Of a stretch of 64,000 nt of DNA, positions 6,525 through 14,947 are shown one piece after another (the stretch's first letter is position 1; every line of letters begins with the position of its first letter). The notes under the pieces are model-generated. The model searched no databases and had not been told where the DNA came from. It was given only the letters and a program-made list of their open reading frames with translations. The stretch is from the NCBI RefSeq assembly GCF_016031655.1, contig NZ_JACCHQ010000001.1, forward strand, positions 744,001 through 808,000, read 5' to 3'. A program made the translations under genes and the position numbers. Source of the DNA: Bradyrhizobium glycinis (GTDB taxonomy: Bacteria; Pseudomonadota; Alphaproteobacteria; Rhizobiales; Xanthobacteraceae).

Positions 6525-6884
6525 TTGCCCACCATCATCTACGGCATCAAGAACTGCGACACCATGAAGAAGGCCCGCGCCTGGCTCGATGCCCATGGCG
6601 TGGCTTACGCGTTTCACGACTACAAAGCGGCGGGTGTCGAGAAGGACAGGCTGAAGCAGTGGAGCGACAAGGTCGGTTGGGAGACCCTGCTCAATCGCGC
6701 CGGGACGACCTTCAAGAAGCTCCCCGATTCCGACAAGGAAGGCCTCACCGAGAAGAAGGCGCTCGCCCTCATGCTAGCGCAACCATCGATGATCAAGCGG
6801 CCGGTGCTCGAAATCGGCGGCAAGCTGTTGGTCGGCTTCAAGCCGGATATCTATGCCAAGGAGGTCGGCGGCAAGGCGCGCTGA
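6525..6884 (+). CDS. ArsC/Spx-like thioredoxin-fold protein (YffB type)
   Basis: The 119-residue product starts PTIIYGIKNCDTMKKARAWLDAHGVAY, with a single N-terminal Cys in the GIKNCDT motif typical of YffB-type ArsC-family proteins. The C-terminal half carries QPSMIKRPVLEIGGKLLVGF, the ArsC-family loop. No ATG is available near the domain start, so TTG at 6525 with an upstream CGAGGA element is the likely start. These proteins are probably glutathione-dependent thiol reductases; arsenate reduction is not demonstrated for the subgroup. It converges on the PAS protein gene. Confidence 0.8.
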   Translation: MPTIIYGIKNCDTMKKARAWLDAHGVAYAFHDYKAAGVEKDRLKQWSDKVGWETLLNRAGTTFKKLPDSDKEGLTEKKALALMLAQPSMIKRPVLEIGGKLLVGFKPDIYAKEVGGKAR

Positions 6885-6887
6885 CGG

Positions 6888-7535
6888 CTATTTCAGCTCG
6901 ATGATCTCGTTGGAGATGGCGGGGCCCGGCTGTTCCGAGAACTCGACCGGATCGGCGGGCGCGATGCGGCCGGGGGCGCGATGAAACAGCTCGCGATCGA
7001 TCACGGCCCGCAGCTTCGGGCGCGGCAGCGCGTCATTTCCGCGCATCAGATTCCTGATCTCGAAGCCGCCGTCCTCGCAGAAGGTCTTTACTGACGCGAT
7101 GACGTGGCTGACCCTGCCGTCGGTCAGGAACGGCAGCAGCAGCCGCTCATAGGCGACGATGCGGCCATAGATGTCGTCGACGTCGGCAACGCTGTAGACC
7201 GGAAGGCCGCGCGCGACGCATTCATGATAGATCGGCAGCACGTACGGCGCGAGCCGCGGTCCGACGAAATCGTCGAGCGAAACGCCCTTGCCGGTATGCC
7301 CATAGGCGCGCGAGATGCGCGTGCCTTCGCTCTCGATGACGAGACGCGGCGTCGGCGTCGAAAGCTTCACCGTATAATAGACGAGATCCGGCAGCTCCTC
7401 CTGGAGCCGTGCGGGCTGATACTCCCAGATCGCCGGAGCGGTCTGCTGGCGCGCATAAAGTCGCAGCCACGTGTTGAGGAGATCACGCTGGCGGATCGAC
7501 TTGACGATGGAGGGAGCCGCGCTTGCAAAATCCAA
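6888..7535 (-). CDS. PAS-domain (PAS_5-type) protein
   Basis: The 215-residue protein contains SIRQRDLLNTWLRLYARQQTAPAIWEYQP followed by a sensor core with SRAYGHTGKGVSLDDFVG and YGRIVAYERLLLPFL. This is the pattern of single-domain PAS_5 proteins that are abundant in Bradyrhizobium. No output domain is present. The start is placed at TTG 7535, which has GGAGAG seven bases upstream; no ATG lies near the domain. It is divergent from the liv-type operon. Confidence 0.75.
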   Translation of the reverse strand: MDFASAAPSIVKSIRQRDLLNTWLRLYARQQTAPAIWEYQPARLQEELPDLVYYTVKLSTPTPRLVIESEGTRISRAYGHTGKGVSLDDFVGPRLAPYVLPIYHECVARGLPVYSVADVDDIYGRIVAYERLLLPFLTDGRVSHVIASVKTFCEDGGFEIRNLMRGNDALPRPKLRAVIDRELFHRAPGRIAPADPVEFSEQPGPAISNEIIELK

Positions 7536-7873
7536 GACATACTCTCCGACGTGAAAACCCTGGGATGATCGGGCTTGCGGGAAAATTTTCGATGAAGACT
7601 GGCGCGGGAGACGAAAGACCGTTAACGACGGCTTGATGGCCGGTGCCTTGCGAACCGGAAAGGCCGGGCAGGCACGACCTCGACATCTGCGACTAAGGGA
7701 GCATTTGTATCCCAGCCGAAGGCCTGACCTGCTCAGCTTTCCGCCTTGCCTAACCCCCGTCACCTCCGGCATATTCCGCGCCCGGAGGCGGCGCCCCGGT
7801 GGGCTGCAAGTCCTCCGGACAGCCGAAGCAACAAGGACAGCCACGCGCCGCGCGCGGGCAGGGGGAAAACTGT
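7536..7873. other. Intergenic region between the PAS gene and the liv-type operon
   Basis: This 338-bp gap has no credible protein gene. It contains TGGCCGGTGCCTTGC at 7637-7651, which has the GG-N10-GC spacing of a sigma-54 promoter and an intact TTGC half, pointing towards livG. It also contains the inverted repeat GTGCCT...AGGCAC (about 7644-7676). The sigma-54 match is imperfect in the -24 box and may be chance. Confidence 0.35.
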
Positions 7874-8629
7874 TTGGCCGATGAGTTCATTCTCGAAACG
7901 GAAGGCTTGACCAAGGAGTTCGCGGGCTTCTTCGCCGTCCGCGACGTTGCGCTCAAGGTTCGCCGTGGGAGCATTCACGCGTTGATCGGCCCGAACGGGG
8001 CCGGCAAGACGACCTGCTTCAATCTCTTGACCAAGTTCCTCAAGCCGTCGGCCGGGAAAATCCTGTACAAGGGGCAGGACATCACCGCGATGGCGCCGGC
8101 GGATGTGGCCCGCATGGGGCTGGTCCGTTCGTTCCAGATTTCGGCGGTGTTTCCCCATCTCACCGCGCTCGAGAACGTCCGTGTCGCGCTGCAGCGCCAG
8201 CATGGCTCCTCGTTCGACTTCTGGCGCTCCAAGTCCGTGCTCAACCGCTTCAACGATCGCGCCCGCGAGCTTTTGAACGACGTCGGCCTCAGCGAGTTTG
8301 CCAACACGCCCGCGGTCGAGATGCCCTATGGGCGCAAGCGCGCGCTCGAGATCGCGACCACGCTGGCACTCGACCCCGAGATGATGCTGCTCGACGAGCC
8401 GATGGCCGGCATGGGCCACGAGGACATCGACAAGATCGCGGCGCTGATCAAGCGCATCTCCGCGAAATACACCATCCTGATGGTCGAGCATAATCTGAGC
8501 GTCGTGGCCAACCTGTCCGACATCATCACGGTGCTGACGCGCGGGCAGGTGCTCGCGCAGGGCCATTACTCCGAGCTCACCAAGGACGAGCGCGTCAAGG
8601 AAGCTTATCTGGGAGCCGGTCATGCCTGA
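7874..8629 (+). CDS. livG: Branched-chain-type ABC transporter ATPase (LivG-like)
   Basis: The 251-residue ATPase has Walker A GPNGAGKTT (about residue 38), a Q-loop region SFQISAVFPHLTALENV, Walker B ALDPEMMLLDEPMAGMG and the H-loop MVEHNL. The signature segment reads MPYGRKRALEIA, as in LivG. It starts at TTG 7874, which has AGGGGG at the right distance. It overlaps livF by 8 nt. It would energise uptake by the LivH/LivM permeases encoded downstream. The substrate class cannot be told from the ATPase. Confidence 0.9.
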   Translation: MADEFILETEGLTKEFAGFFAVRDVALKVRRGSIHALIGPNGAGKTTCFNLLTKFLKPSAGKILYKGQDITAMAPADVARMGLVRSFQISAVFPHLTALENVRVALQRQHGSSFDFWRSKSVLNRFNDRARELLNDVGLSEFANTPAVEMPYGRKRALEIATTLALDPEMMLLDEPMAGMGHEDIDKIAALIKRISAKYTILMVEHNLSVVANLSDIITVLTRGQVLAQGHYSELTKDERVKEAYLGAGHA

Positions 8630-9368
8630 CACTGCGATCGCCGAGGCTCCGGCCAGGGCTGCGACCGGCGGGAACATCCTGCAAGTCCGCAACCTGGAAG
8701 CCTGGTACGGCGAGTCTCACATCCTGCACGGGATCGACTTCGACGTGAACGCGGGCGAGGTCGTCACCCTGCTCGGGCGCAACGGCGCCGGCAAGACGAC
8801 GACGCTGAAGTCGATCATGGGCATCATCGGCAAGCGCACCGGCTCGGTGAAGTTCAACAATCAGGAGATCATCCGCGCGACCTCCGACAGAATCGCGCGC
8901 ATGGGCGTCGCCTTCTGCCCGGAAGAGCGGGGCATATTCTCCAGCCTCGACGTCCGCGAGAATTTGATGCTCCCGCCGGTGGTCCGTGCGGGCGGATTAC
9001 CGCTCGACCAGATCTTCGAGCTGTTCCCGAACTTGAAGGAGCGGCTGAGCAGCCAGGGCACCAAGCTGTCGGGCGGCGAGCAGCAGATGCTCGCGATCGC
9101 GCGCATCCTGCGCACCGGCGCGAGCTTCCTGATGCTGGACGAGCCGACCGAGGGCCTTGCACCCGTCATCATCCAGCAGATCGGCCACACCATTGCGCGG
9201 CTCAAGAAGGAGGGCTTCACCATCCTCCTGGTCGAGCAGAACTTCCGCTTCGCCTCCACCGTGGCCGACCGCTACTACGTGGTCGAGCACGGCAAGATCA
9301 TTGACGGGTTTTCCAATTCGGAGCTTGCCGCCAACATGGACAAGCTCCACACCTATCTCGGCGTCTGA
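8622..9368 (+). CDS. livF: Branched-chain-type ABC transporter ATPase (LivF-like)
   Basis: The 248-residue product has Walker A GRNGAGKTTTLKSIMGI, the signature LSGGEQQMLAIARIL, Walker B FLMLDEPTEGLAP and H-loop LLVEQNFRFA. These identify the second ATPase of a HAAT-family importer. It overlaps the end of livG and precedes the binding-protein gene, so all five genes are probably one transcript. The N-terminal 17 residues before the domain are Ala-rich and variable. Confidence 0.92.
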   Translation: MPDTAIAEAPARAATGGNILQVRNLEAWYGESHILHGIDFDVNAGEVVTLLGRNGAGKTTTLKSIMGIIGKRTGSVKFNNQEIIRATSDRIARMGVAFCPEERGIFSSLDVRENLMLPPVVRAGGLPLDQIFELFPNLKERLSSQGTKLSGGEQQMLAIARILRTGASFLMLDEPTEGLAPVIIQQIGHTIARLKKEGFTILLVEQNFRFASTVADRYYVVEHGKIIDGFSNSELAANMDKLHTYLGV

Positions 9369-9425
9369 GCGCCGGGCGGGTTGAATTTTTCTGATGAGCA
9401 TTGAGAGAGGATATTGGGAGCGACC

Positions 9426-10646
9426 ATGAGACGGATCATTTCGACGATGTTGCTCGGCACCGCCATCGCACTCGCGGGAGCGAGCGCGGCGATGGCGCAG
9501 GACAAGACCATCAAGATCGGCGTGCTCACCGACAATTCCGGCCTCTATGCCGATCTCGGCGGGCCGGGCTCGACCTTGGCGGCGCAGATGGCCATCGAGG
9601 ATGCCGGCCTGACCGCGAAGGGCTGGAAGATCGACCTGATTTCGGCCGACCACCAGAACAAGCCGGACATCGGGACTGCGATTGCGCGGCAATGGATCGA
9701 TGTCGAGAAGGTCGACGTCTTCATGGACGTGCTGAACTCGGGCGTGGCGCTCGCGGTCAACAATGTCGTCAAGGAGAAGAATTCGATTCTGATCGACACG
9801 GGTGCGGCGACGTCCGACCTGACCAATGCGCAGTGTTCGCCGAACACGATCCACTGGGTCTACGACACCTACATGCTGGCCAACAGCACGGGGCAGGCGC
9901 TGGTGAAGGCCGGCGGCGACACCTGGTACTTCCTGACCGCGGACTACGCTTTTGGCCACGCGCTCGAGCGTGACACCACCGCCGTGGTCCTGAAATCGGG
10001 CGGCAAGGTGATCGGCACGGTCAAGCATCCGCTCAACACGGCGGATTTCTCCTCCTTCCTGCTCCAGGCGCAAGCGTCCAAGGCCAAGATCGTGGGCATG
10101 GCGAATGCCGGCGGCGACACCACCAACACGATCAAGCAGGCGGCGGAGTTCGGCATCGTCTCGGGCGGCCAGAAGCTCGCGGGTCTCCTGCTGTTCATCA
10201 CCGACGTCCATGCGCTCGGATTGAAGGTCGCCCAGGGACTGAACTTCACCGAGACCTTCTACTGGGACCTGAATGACGGCACGCGCGCCTTCTCCAAGCG
10301 CTTTTCCGAGCGCATGAAGAACAAGGCGATGCCTTCGATGGTACAGGCCGGCGTCTATTCGGGTCTGCTGCACTATTTCAAGGCGCTGGAGGCGATGGGC
10401 GGCAACCCGCATGACGGGGCCAAGGTGGTCGCCAAGATGAAGGAGATGCCGACGGACGATCAGCTGTTCGGCAAGGGCTCGATCCGCGCCGACGGCCGCA
10501 AGCTGCATCCGGCCTATCTCTTTGAGGTCAAGAAGCCCGATGAATCCAAGGGGCCCTGGGACTATTACAAGCTGATCGGTACGACGGCCGCGGATCAGGC
10601 GTTCCGGCCGCTGTCCGAGAGCGTCTGCCCGCTCGTGAAGAAGTAA
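9426..10646 (+). CDS. Periplasmic substrate-binding protein of the liv-type transporter
   Basis: The 406-residue protein has a Sec signal peptide (MRRIISTMLLGTAIALAGASAAMAQ) followed by KTIKIGVLTDNSGLYADLGGPGS, the first strand of periplasmic-binding fold type I. The fold continues with DHQNKPDIGTAIARQWID and YAFGHALERDT. Relatives in Rhodopseudomonas and Bradyrhizobium include proteins for amino acids and for aromatic acids, so the ligand is open. A close paralogue without transporter genes lies at 24899-26122. The ATG at 9426 is chosen because it begins the signal peptide. Confidence 0.9.
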   Translation: MRRIISTMLLGTAIALAGASAAMAQDKTIKIGVLTDNSGLYADLGGPGSTLAAQMAIEDAGLTAKGWKIDLISADHQNKPDIGTAIARQWIDVEKVDVFMDVLNSGVALAVNNVVKEKNSILIDTGAATSDLTNAQCSPNTIHWVYDTYMLANSTGQALVKAGGDTWYFLTADYAFGHALERDTTAVVLKSGGKVIGTVKHPLNTADFSSFLLQAQASKAKIVGMANAGGDTTNTIKQAAEFGIVSGGQKLAGLLLFITDVHALGLKVAQGLNFTETFYWDLNDGTRAFSKRFSERMKNKAMPSMVQAGVYSGLLHYFKALEAMGGNPHDGAKVVAKMKEMPTDDQLFGKGSIRADGRKLHPAYLFEVKKPDESKGPWDYYKLIGTTAADQAFRPLSESVCPLVKK

Positions 10647-10660
10647 GTGTGACGATGCGG

Positions 10661-10683
10661 GCCGGCGCGCGAACAGCGCCGGC
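10661..10683 (+). terminator. Hairpin after the binding-protein gene
   Basis: GCCGGCGC and GCGCCGGC form a perfect 8-bp stem around a 7-nt loop, followed by TTGCCTTT. Such intercistronic stems often protect the upstream mRNA of the abundant binding protein and partly stop transcription before the permease genes. The weak T-run suggests partial termination at most. Confidence 0.5.
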
Positions 10684-10725
10684 TTGCCTTTGGGGAACGA
10701 CGAGAAGGGACCGGGTGCGGGATCG

Positions 10726-11589
10726 ATGCAGGCTCTTTACGCTCAGCTATTGGTGGGACTGATCAACGGCTCGTTCTACGCGCTGCTCAGTCTCGGGCTT
10801 GCCGTCATCTTCGGCATGCTCAACATCATCAATTTCGCCCATGGCGCGCTCTACATGATGGGCGCGTTCGTCGCCTATTTCCTGTTGAACCTCGGCGGCA
10901 TCAACTATTGGTGGGCGCTGCTGCTGGCGCCGATCATCGTCGGCATTTTCGGCATGATCCTGGAACGGACCATGCTGCAATGGCTGACCGGACTCGATCA
11001 TCTCTACGGCCTGCTCCTGACCTTCGGCATCGCGCTGATCGTGCAGGGCGTGTTCCAGAACTATTTCGGCTCCTCGGGCCTGCCTTACGCCATTCCCGAC
11101 CAGCTCAGGGGCGGCATGAATCTCGGCTTCATGTTCCTGCCGATCTACCGCGGCTGGGTCGTCGTGTTCTCGCTGGCGGTGTGCCTTGCGACCTGGTTCC
11201 TGATCGAGAAGACGCAGCTCGGCGCCTACCTGCGCGCCGCCACCGAAAATCCGACGCTGGTGCGTGCCTTCGGCATCAACGTGCCGCGCATGATCACGCT
11301 CACTTACGGTCTCGGCGTCGGCCTTGCCGCGCTCGCCGGCGTGCTCTCGGCGCCGATCAACCAGGTGCGGCCGCTGATGGGGGCCGACCTCATCATCGTC
11401 GTGTTCGCGGTGGTGGTGATCGGCGGCATGGGTTCGATCATGGGCTCCATCATCACCGGCTTCGCGCTCGGCGTGATCGAGGGCCTGACCAAGTATTTCT
11501 ACCCCGAGGCGTCCAACACCGTCGTGTTCGTGCTGATGGTGCTGGTGCTCCTTGTGAAGCCGACGGGATTGACGGGAAGGGCGGCCTGA
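10726..11589 (+). CDS. livH: Branched-chain-type ABC permease (LivH-like)
   Basis: The 287-residue polytopic membrane protein begins MQALYAQLLVGLINGSFYALLSLGLAVIFGMLNIINFAHGA, the classic LivH N terminus, and continues with about eight membrane helices. The cytoplasmic EAA-like loop ATENPTLVRAFGINVPRM contacts the ATPases. It is paired with livM, whose start lies directly after its stop. The ATG at 10726 fits the conserved N terminus better than the upstream start at 10684. Confidence 0.92.
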   Translation: MQALYAQLLVGLINGSFYALLSLGLAVIFGMLNIINFAHGALYMMGAFVAYFLLNLGGINYWWALLLAPIIVGIFGMILERTMLQWLTGLDHLYGLLLTFGIALIVQGVFQNYFGSSGLPYAIPDQLRGGMNLGFMFLPIYRGWVVVFSLAVCLATWFLIEKTQLGAYLRAATENPTLVRAFGINVPRMITLTYGLGVGLAALAGVLSAPINQVRPLMGADLIIVVFAVVVIGGMGSIMGSIITGFALGVIEGLTKYFYPEASNTVVFVLMVLVLLVKPTGLTGRAA

Positions 11590-11590
11590 G

Positions 11591-12559
11591 ATGACAACCC
11601 TAACGGACGACACGCTCCCTGTGACCCCGCGCGCGATGCGCGACGAGATGATTGTGTTCGTGGTGATGGCGCTGTTGCTCGCAGCGGTGCCGTTCACGGG
11701 CGTCTACCCCTTCTTCGTGATGCAGGCGCTGTGCTTTGCGCTGCTCGCCTGCGCCTTCAATCTGCTGGTCGGCTATGGCGGCTTGCTGTCGTTCGGCCAC
11801 GCGATGTTCTTAGGCACAGCTGGCTATTGCAGCGCGCATGCGCTGAAGGTCTGGGCGCTGCCGCCGGAGCTCGGCATTCTCGTCGGCGTCGCCGCGGCAT
11901 TCGTGCTGTCGATCGTCACCGGCTACATCTCGATTCGCCGCCAGGGCATCTATTTCTCGATGATCACGCTGGCGCTGTCGCAGCTCCTGTACTTCATCTA
12001 TCTCCAGGCCCCGTTCACCCATGGTGAGGACGGCATCCAGGGCATCCCGCAGGGCCGCATGTTCGGCGTGCTCGATCTCTCCAAGCCGACGGTGCTGTAC
12101 TATGTCGTGCTGGTCGGCTTCCTCGCCGGCTTCCTCCTGATCTTCCGCATCATCAACTCGCCGTTCGGCGAGGTGCTGAAGTCGATCCGCGAGAACGAGC
12201 AGCGCGCGATCTCGCTCGGCTACCGCACCGACCAGTACAAGTTCCTGGCCTTCGTGCTGTCGGGGACGCTTGCCGGCTTTGCCGGTGCGCTGAAGGTGTT
12301 CGTGGCGCAGAACGCCTCGCTCACGGACGTGCACTGGACGATGTCGGGCGAAGTCGTGCTGATGACGCTGGTCGGCGGGCTCGGCACCATTTTCGGTCCC
12401 GTGGTCGGCGCTTTCGTGATCATCGCCATGCAGCAATATCTGGCGGGCTTCGGCCAGTGGGTGACGGTGATCCAGGGCGTGATCTTCGTGGTCTGCGTGC
12501 TCACCTTCCGCCGCGGCGTCATCGGCGAAATCGCGCATTACTTCCGGCGTTCGCTCTAA
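11591..12559 (+). CDS. livM: Branched-chain-type ABC permease (LivM-like)
   Basis: The 322-residue permease carries the LivM pattern: VMQALCFALLACAFNLLVGYGGLLSFGHAMFLG early, then SIRENEQRAISLGYRTDQYKFLAF as the ATPase-contact loop, and GGLGTIFGPVVGAFV late. It has about ten hydrophobic segments. It is the last gene of the importer operon, starting right after the livH stop, and is followed by a palindromic intergenic stretch. Confidence 0.92.
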   Translation: MTTLTDDTLPVTPRAMRDEMIVFVVMALLLAAVPFTGVYPFFVMQALCFALLACAFNLLVGYGGLLSFGHAMFLGTAGYCSAHALKVWALPPELGILVGVAAAFVLSIVTGYISIRRQGIYFSMITLALSQLLYFIYLQAPFTHGEDGIQGIPQGRMFGVLDLSKPTVLYYVVLVGFLAGFLLIFRIINSPFGEVLKSIRENEQRAISLGYRTDQYKFLAFVLSGTLAGFAGALKVFVAQNASLTDVHWTMSGEVVLMTLVGGLGTIFGPVVGAFVIIAMQQYLAGFGQWVTVIQGVIFVVCVLTFRRGVIGEIAHYFRRSL

Positions 12560-12570
12560 GTAGCTGATAT

Positions 12571-12591
12571 TTCATCAATTTCATTGATGAA
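12571..12591. repeat. Perfect inverted repeat after livM
   Basis: TTCATCAAT and ATTGATGAA flank a TTC centre. The stem is perfect but A+T-rich and has no T-run, so it may be a regulator-binding site or weak 3'-end hairpin of the liv operon. It lies about 65 bp before the PHO box. Confidence 0.45.
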
Positions 12592-12656
12592 TGAAAGCGG
12601 TGGATGACCGGGCTCCGCGGGCGCGAGACGACACGCGTGCGGATCGAAAATGGTCT

Positions 12657-12674
12657 ATGACAGTTTTATGACAG
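12657..12674 (-). promoter_or_regulatory. PHO box (PhoB site) upstream of DUF47-pit
   Basis: Read on the minus strand the site is CTGTCATAAAACTGTCAT: two CTGTCAT direct repeats separated by four A bases, essentially the PhoB consensus. It is 43 bp before the DUF47 start codon, in reverse orientation to the genes. In Sinorhizobium meliloti the equivalent orfA-pit operon is repressed by PhoB under phosphate limitation. The orientation and position here are compatible with the same control. Confidence 0.85.
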
Positions 12675-12716
12675 CCCTCGCGGGCCTGACCATTTTCCAA
12701 CCGGTAGCCTATCCCC

Positions 12717-13361
12717 ATGATGCGATTGTTTCGTGCGTTCCTGCCCAGGGAAGAGCGGTTCTTCGACCTGTTCGATCGGCATGCCCAGACCGTGATTCAG
12801 GGCGCAGTCGCGCTGCAGGGCATGCTCAACGGTGGCGAGGAGACGCCGGTCTATTGCCAGCGCGTCAACCAATTCGAGAACGACGCCGACAACATCACCC
12901 GCGAGGTGCTGACGGCGGTGCGCCGCACCTTCATCACCCCGTTCGACCGCGGCGACATCAAGAACCTGATCACCTCGCTGGACGATGCCATCGACCAGAT
13001 GCAGCAGACGGCCAAGGCCGTGATGCTGTTCGAGGTGCGCAGCTTCGAGCCGCCGATGCGCGAGATCGGCGGACTTTTGATCGAATGCGCCAATCTGGTC
13101 GGCCGTGCACTGCCGCTGATGCAGGAGATCGGCAAGAACGTCGCCATGCTGACCGCGATCACCGAGGAGCTCGGCAAGCTCGAAGGCCGGGTCGACGATC
13201 TCCACGACATCGGCCTGAAGGAGCTGTTCCTCAAGCATCGCGACGGCAATGCGATGGATTTCATCGTCGGGGTCGAGATCTACGACCATCTCGAGAAGGT
13301 GGCCGACCGTTTCGATGACGTTGCGAACGAAATCAACAGCATCGTCATCGAGCAGGTGTAG
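12717..13361 (+). CDS. DUF47 (PhoU-like) protein paired with Pit
   Basis: The 214-residue all-helical protein matches the DUF47/PhoU-like family: FLPREERFFDLFDRHAQTV at the start, ENDADNITREVLTAVRRTFITPFDRGDIKNLITSLDDAIDQM in the middle and DHLEKVADRFDDVANEINSIV at the end. Partners of Pit transporters in this family (OrfA in rhizobia) are thought to adjust phosphate uptake. There is little room for a ribosome-binding site before ATG 12717. Its gene lies upstream of pit and downstream of a PHO box. Confidence 0.88.
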   Translation: MMRLFRAFLPREERFFDLFDRHAQTVIQGAVALQGMLNGGEETPVYCQRVNQFENDADNITREVLTAVRRTFITPFDRGDIKNLITSLDDAIDQMQQTAKAVMLFEVRSFEPPMREIGGLLIECANLVGRALPLMQEIGKNVAMLTAITEELGKLEGRVDDLHDIGLKELFLKHRDGNAMDFIVGVEIYDHLEKVADRFDDVANEINSIVIEQV

Positions 13362-13436
13362 CGCATGATCCGGAAAAGTGTGCAGCGGTTTTCCTTCGCG
13401 ACAAACGCGGAACGCGTTTGCGCGGAGATCATGCGC
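13361..13436. repeat. Dispersed palindrome with GGAAAAGTGTGCAGCGG core, copy 1
   Basis: GCGCATGATC at the left end is matched by GATCATGCGC at the right end, and the inside carries GGAAAAGTGTGCAGCGGTTT. The same core is present at 40573-40620. The element fills most of the gap between DUF47 and pit and would form a long hairpin in the operon mRNA. Confidence 0.7.
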
Positions 13437-13460
13437 AAAGCTTAGAGTAGGGGCCTCGCC

Positions 13461-14465
13461 GTGGATGCCGCGTTGGGTCTTCCCGTCCTGGTCGGATTGA
13501 TCGCCGTCGCGCTGCTGTTCGATTTCCTGAACGGGCTGCACGACGCCGCCAATTCGATTGCGACCATCGTCTCGACCCGCGTGCTGCGGCCGCAATTCGC
13601 GGTGTTCTGGGCCGCGTTCTTCAATTTCATCGCCTTCCTGGTGTTCGGGCTACACGTCGCCCAGACCATCGGCACCGGCATCATCGATCCCGCGGTCGTC
13701 GACGCCCAGGTGATCTTCGCAGCACTCGTCGGCGCCATCGTCTGGAATCTCGTGACCTGGGCGCTCGGCATCCCGTCGTCGTCGTCGCATGCGCTGATCG
13801 GCGGGCTCGTCGGCGGCGGCCTGGCCAAGGCGGGGATCTCGGCCGCGGTGTGGAGCGGCCTGTCCAAGACCGTGCTGGCGATCGTGCTGTCGCCGCTGGT
13901 CGGCTTCCTGCTCGCAATGGCGCTGGTTGCGATCGTGTCCTGGGCCTCGGTGCGCTCGACGCCGTTCGCGGTCGACCGCGCCTTCCGCATCATGCAATTC
14001 GCGTCCGCCTCGCTCTATTCGCTCGGCCATGGCGGCAACGACGCGCAGAAGACCATGGGCATCATCGCGGTGCTGCTCTATTCGCAGGGCCATCTCGGCA
14101 GCGACTTCTCGGTGCCGTTCTGGGTGGTGCTGTCGTGCCAGGCGGCGATGGCCCTGGGCACGCTGATGGGCGGCTGGCGCATCGTCCGCACCATGGGCCT
14201 GCGCATCACGAAATTGACCCCGATGCAGGGCTTCTGCGCCGAGACCGGGGGCGCGGCGACCCTGTTCATGGCGACCTATCTCGGGGTTCCCGTCTCGACC
14301 ACCCACACCATCACCGGCGCCATCGTCGGCGTCGGCGCCGCGCGCCGCGTCTCGGCCGTGCGCTGGAACGTCGCCAGTTCGATCGTCTATGCCTGGGTGA
14401 TCACGATCCCGGCCTCGGCCATCGTGGCCGCGCTGACCTGGTGGATGGTCCAGCTCGTCAAGTGA
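13461..14465 (+). CDS. pit: Inorganic phosphate transporter (Pit family)
   Basis: The 334-residue integral membrane protein has the PiT signature duplicated: [23 protein letters not shown] near residue 15 and [20 protein letters not shown] near residue 190, with [16 protein letters not shown] late. It is a low-affinity, proton-coupled phosphate (or metal-phosphate) importer. It follows the DUF47 gene, the usual pairing. Its last 8 nt overlap the convergent sugE gene. Confidence 0.93.
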   Translation: MDAALGLPVLVGLIAVALLFDFLNGLHDAANSIATIVSTRVLRPQFAVFWAAFFNFIAFLVFGLHVAQTIGTGIIDPAVVDAQVIFAALVGAIVWNLVTWALGIPSSSSHALIGGLVGGGLAKAGISAAVWSGLSKTVLAIVLSPLVGFLLAMALVAIVSWASVRSTPFAVDRAFRIMQFASASLYSLGHGGNDAQKTMGIIAVLLYSQGHLGSDFSVPFWVVLSCQAAMALGTLMGGWRIVRTMGLRITKLTPMQGFCAETGGAATLFMATYLGVPVSTTHTITGAIVGVGAARRVSAVRWNVASSIVYAWVITIPASAIVAALTWWMVQLVK

Positions 14466-14772
14466 CGAGCTTCAGTCCGATGATGCCGGCGACGATCAGG
14501 CCGATGCTGACGAGGCGGAAGGCCGCAGCCGGCTCGCCGAACAGGACGATGCCGAGCGTTGCGGTGCCGACCGCGCCGATGCCGGTCCAGACCGCATAGG
14601 CCGTTCCGACGGGAAGTGATTTGAGCGCAAGTCCGAGCAGGATGACGCTGCCGGCCATGGCCGCGAGCGTGACCGCGGACGGAACAAGCCTGCTAAAACC
14701 CTCGGTGTATTTCAGGCCGATCGCCCAGGTGATCTCAAGAAGACCGGCGACGAACAGGATGCTCCAGGCCAT
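14458..14772 (-). CDS. sugE: SMR-family guanidinium exporter (SugE/Gdx type)
   Basis: The 104-residue protein has four membrane helices and the SMR core: [25 protein letters not shown] with the essential Glu near residue 13, then [21 protein letters not shown] and a final [14 protein letters not shown]. The WAIGLKYT segment is typical of SugE/Gdx rather than EmrE, meaning guanidinium export rather than broad drug export. A two-hairpin guanidine-II riboswitch precedes it, which supports the substrate. Its 3' end overlaps pit by 8 nt in convergent orientation. Confidence 0.92.
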   Translation of the reverse strand: MAWSILFVAGLLEITWAIGLKYTEGFSRLVPSAVTLAAMAGSVILLGLALKSLPVGTAYAVWTGIGAVGTATLGIVLFGEPAAAFRLVSIGLIVAGIIGLKLVT

Positions 14773-14789
14773 GACGACCCTCCATTCAA

Positions 14790-14845
14790 GGCAGGGTCGT
14801 CCCCGCGGCTGAGGTGCTGATGGGCAGGGGAGGCCGTCCTCCCCC
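14790..14845 (-). promoter_or_regulatory. Guanidine-II (mini-ykkC) riboswitch
   Basis: On the minus strand two small hairpins present ACGR tetraloops: GGGGAGG-ACGG-CCTCCCC (14827-14844) and GCGGGG-ACGA-CCCTGC (14791-14806), about 20 nt apart. This is the defining architecture of the mini-ykkC class, which binds guanidinium through both loops and raises expression of the downstream gene. The second hairpin ends 18 nt before the sugE ATG, so control of translation start is likely. Confidence 0.88.
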
Positions 14846-14947
14846 AAGGCTGATAGATCCAGGTGCCGATATGGGGCTGGCCGGAAGTCTCCGCAATCAC
14901 CAAATGAGGCTTGATCAGGCCCGTTTTCCCTGCCACACGCTCCCGCC

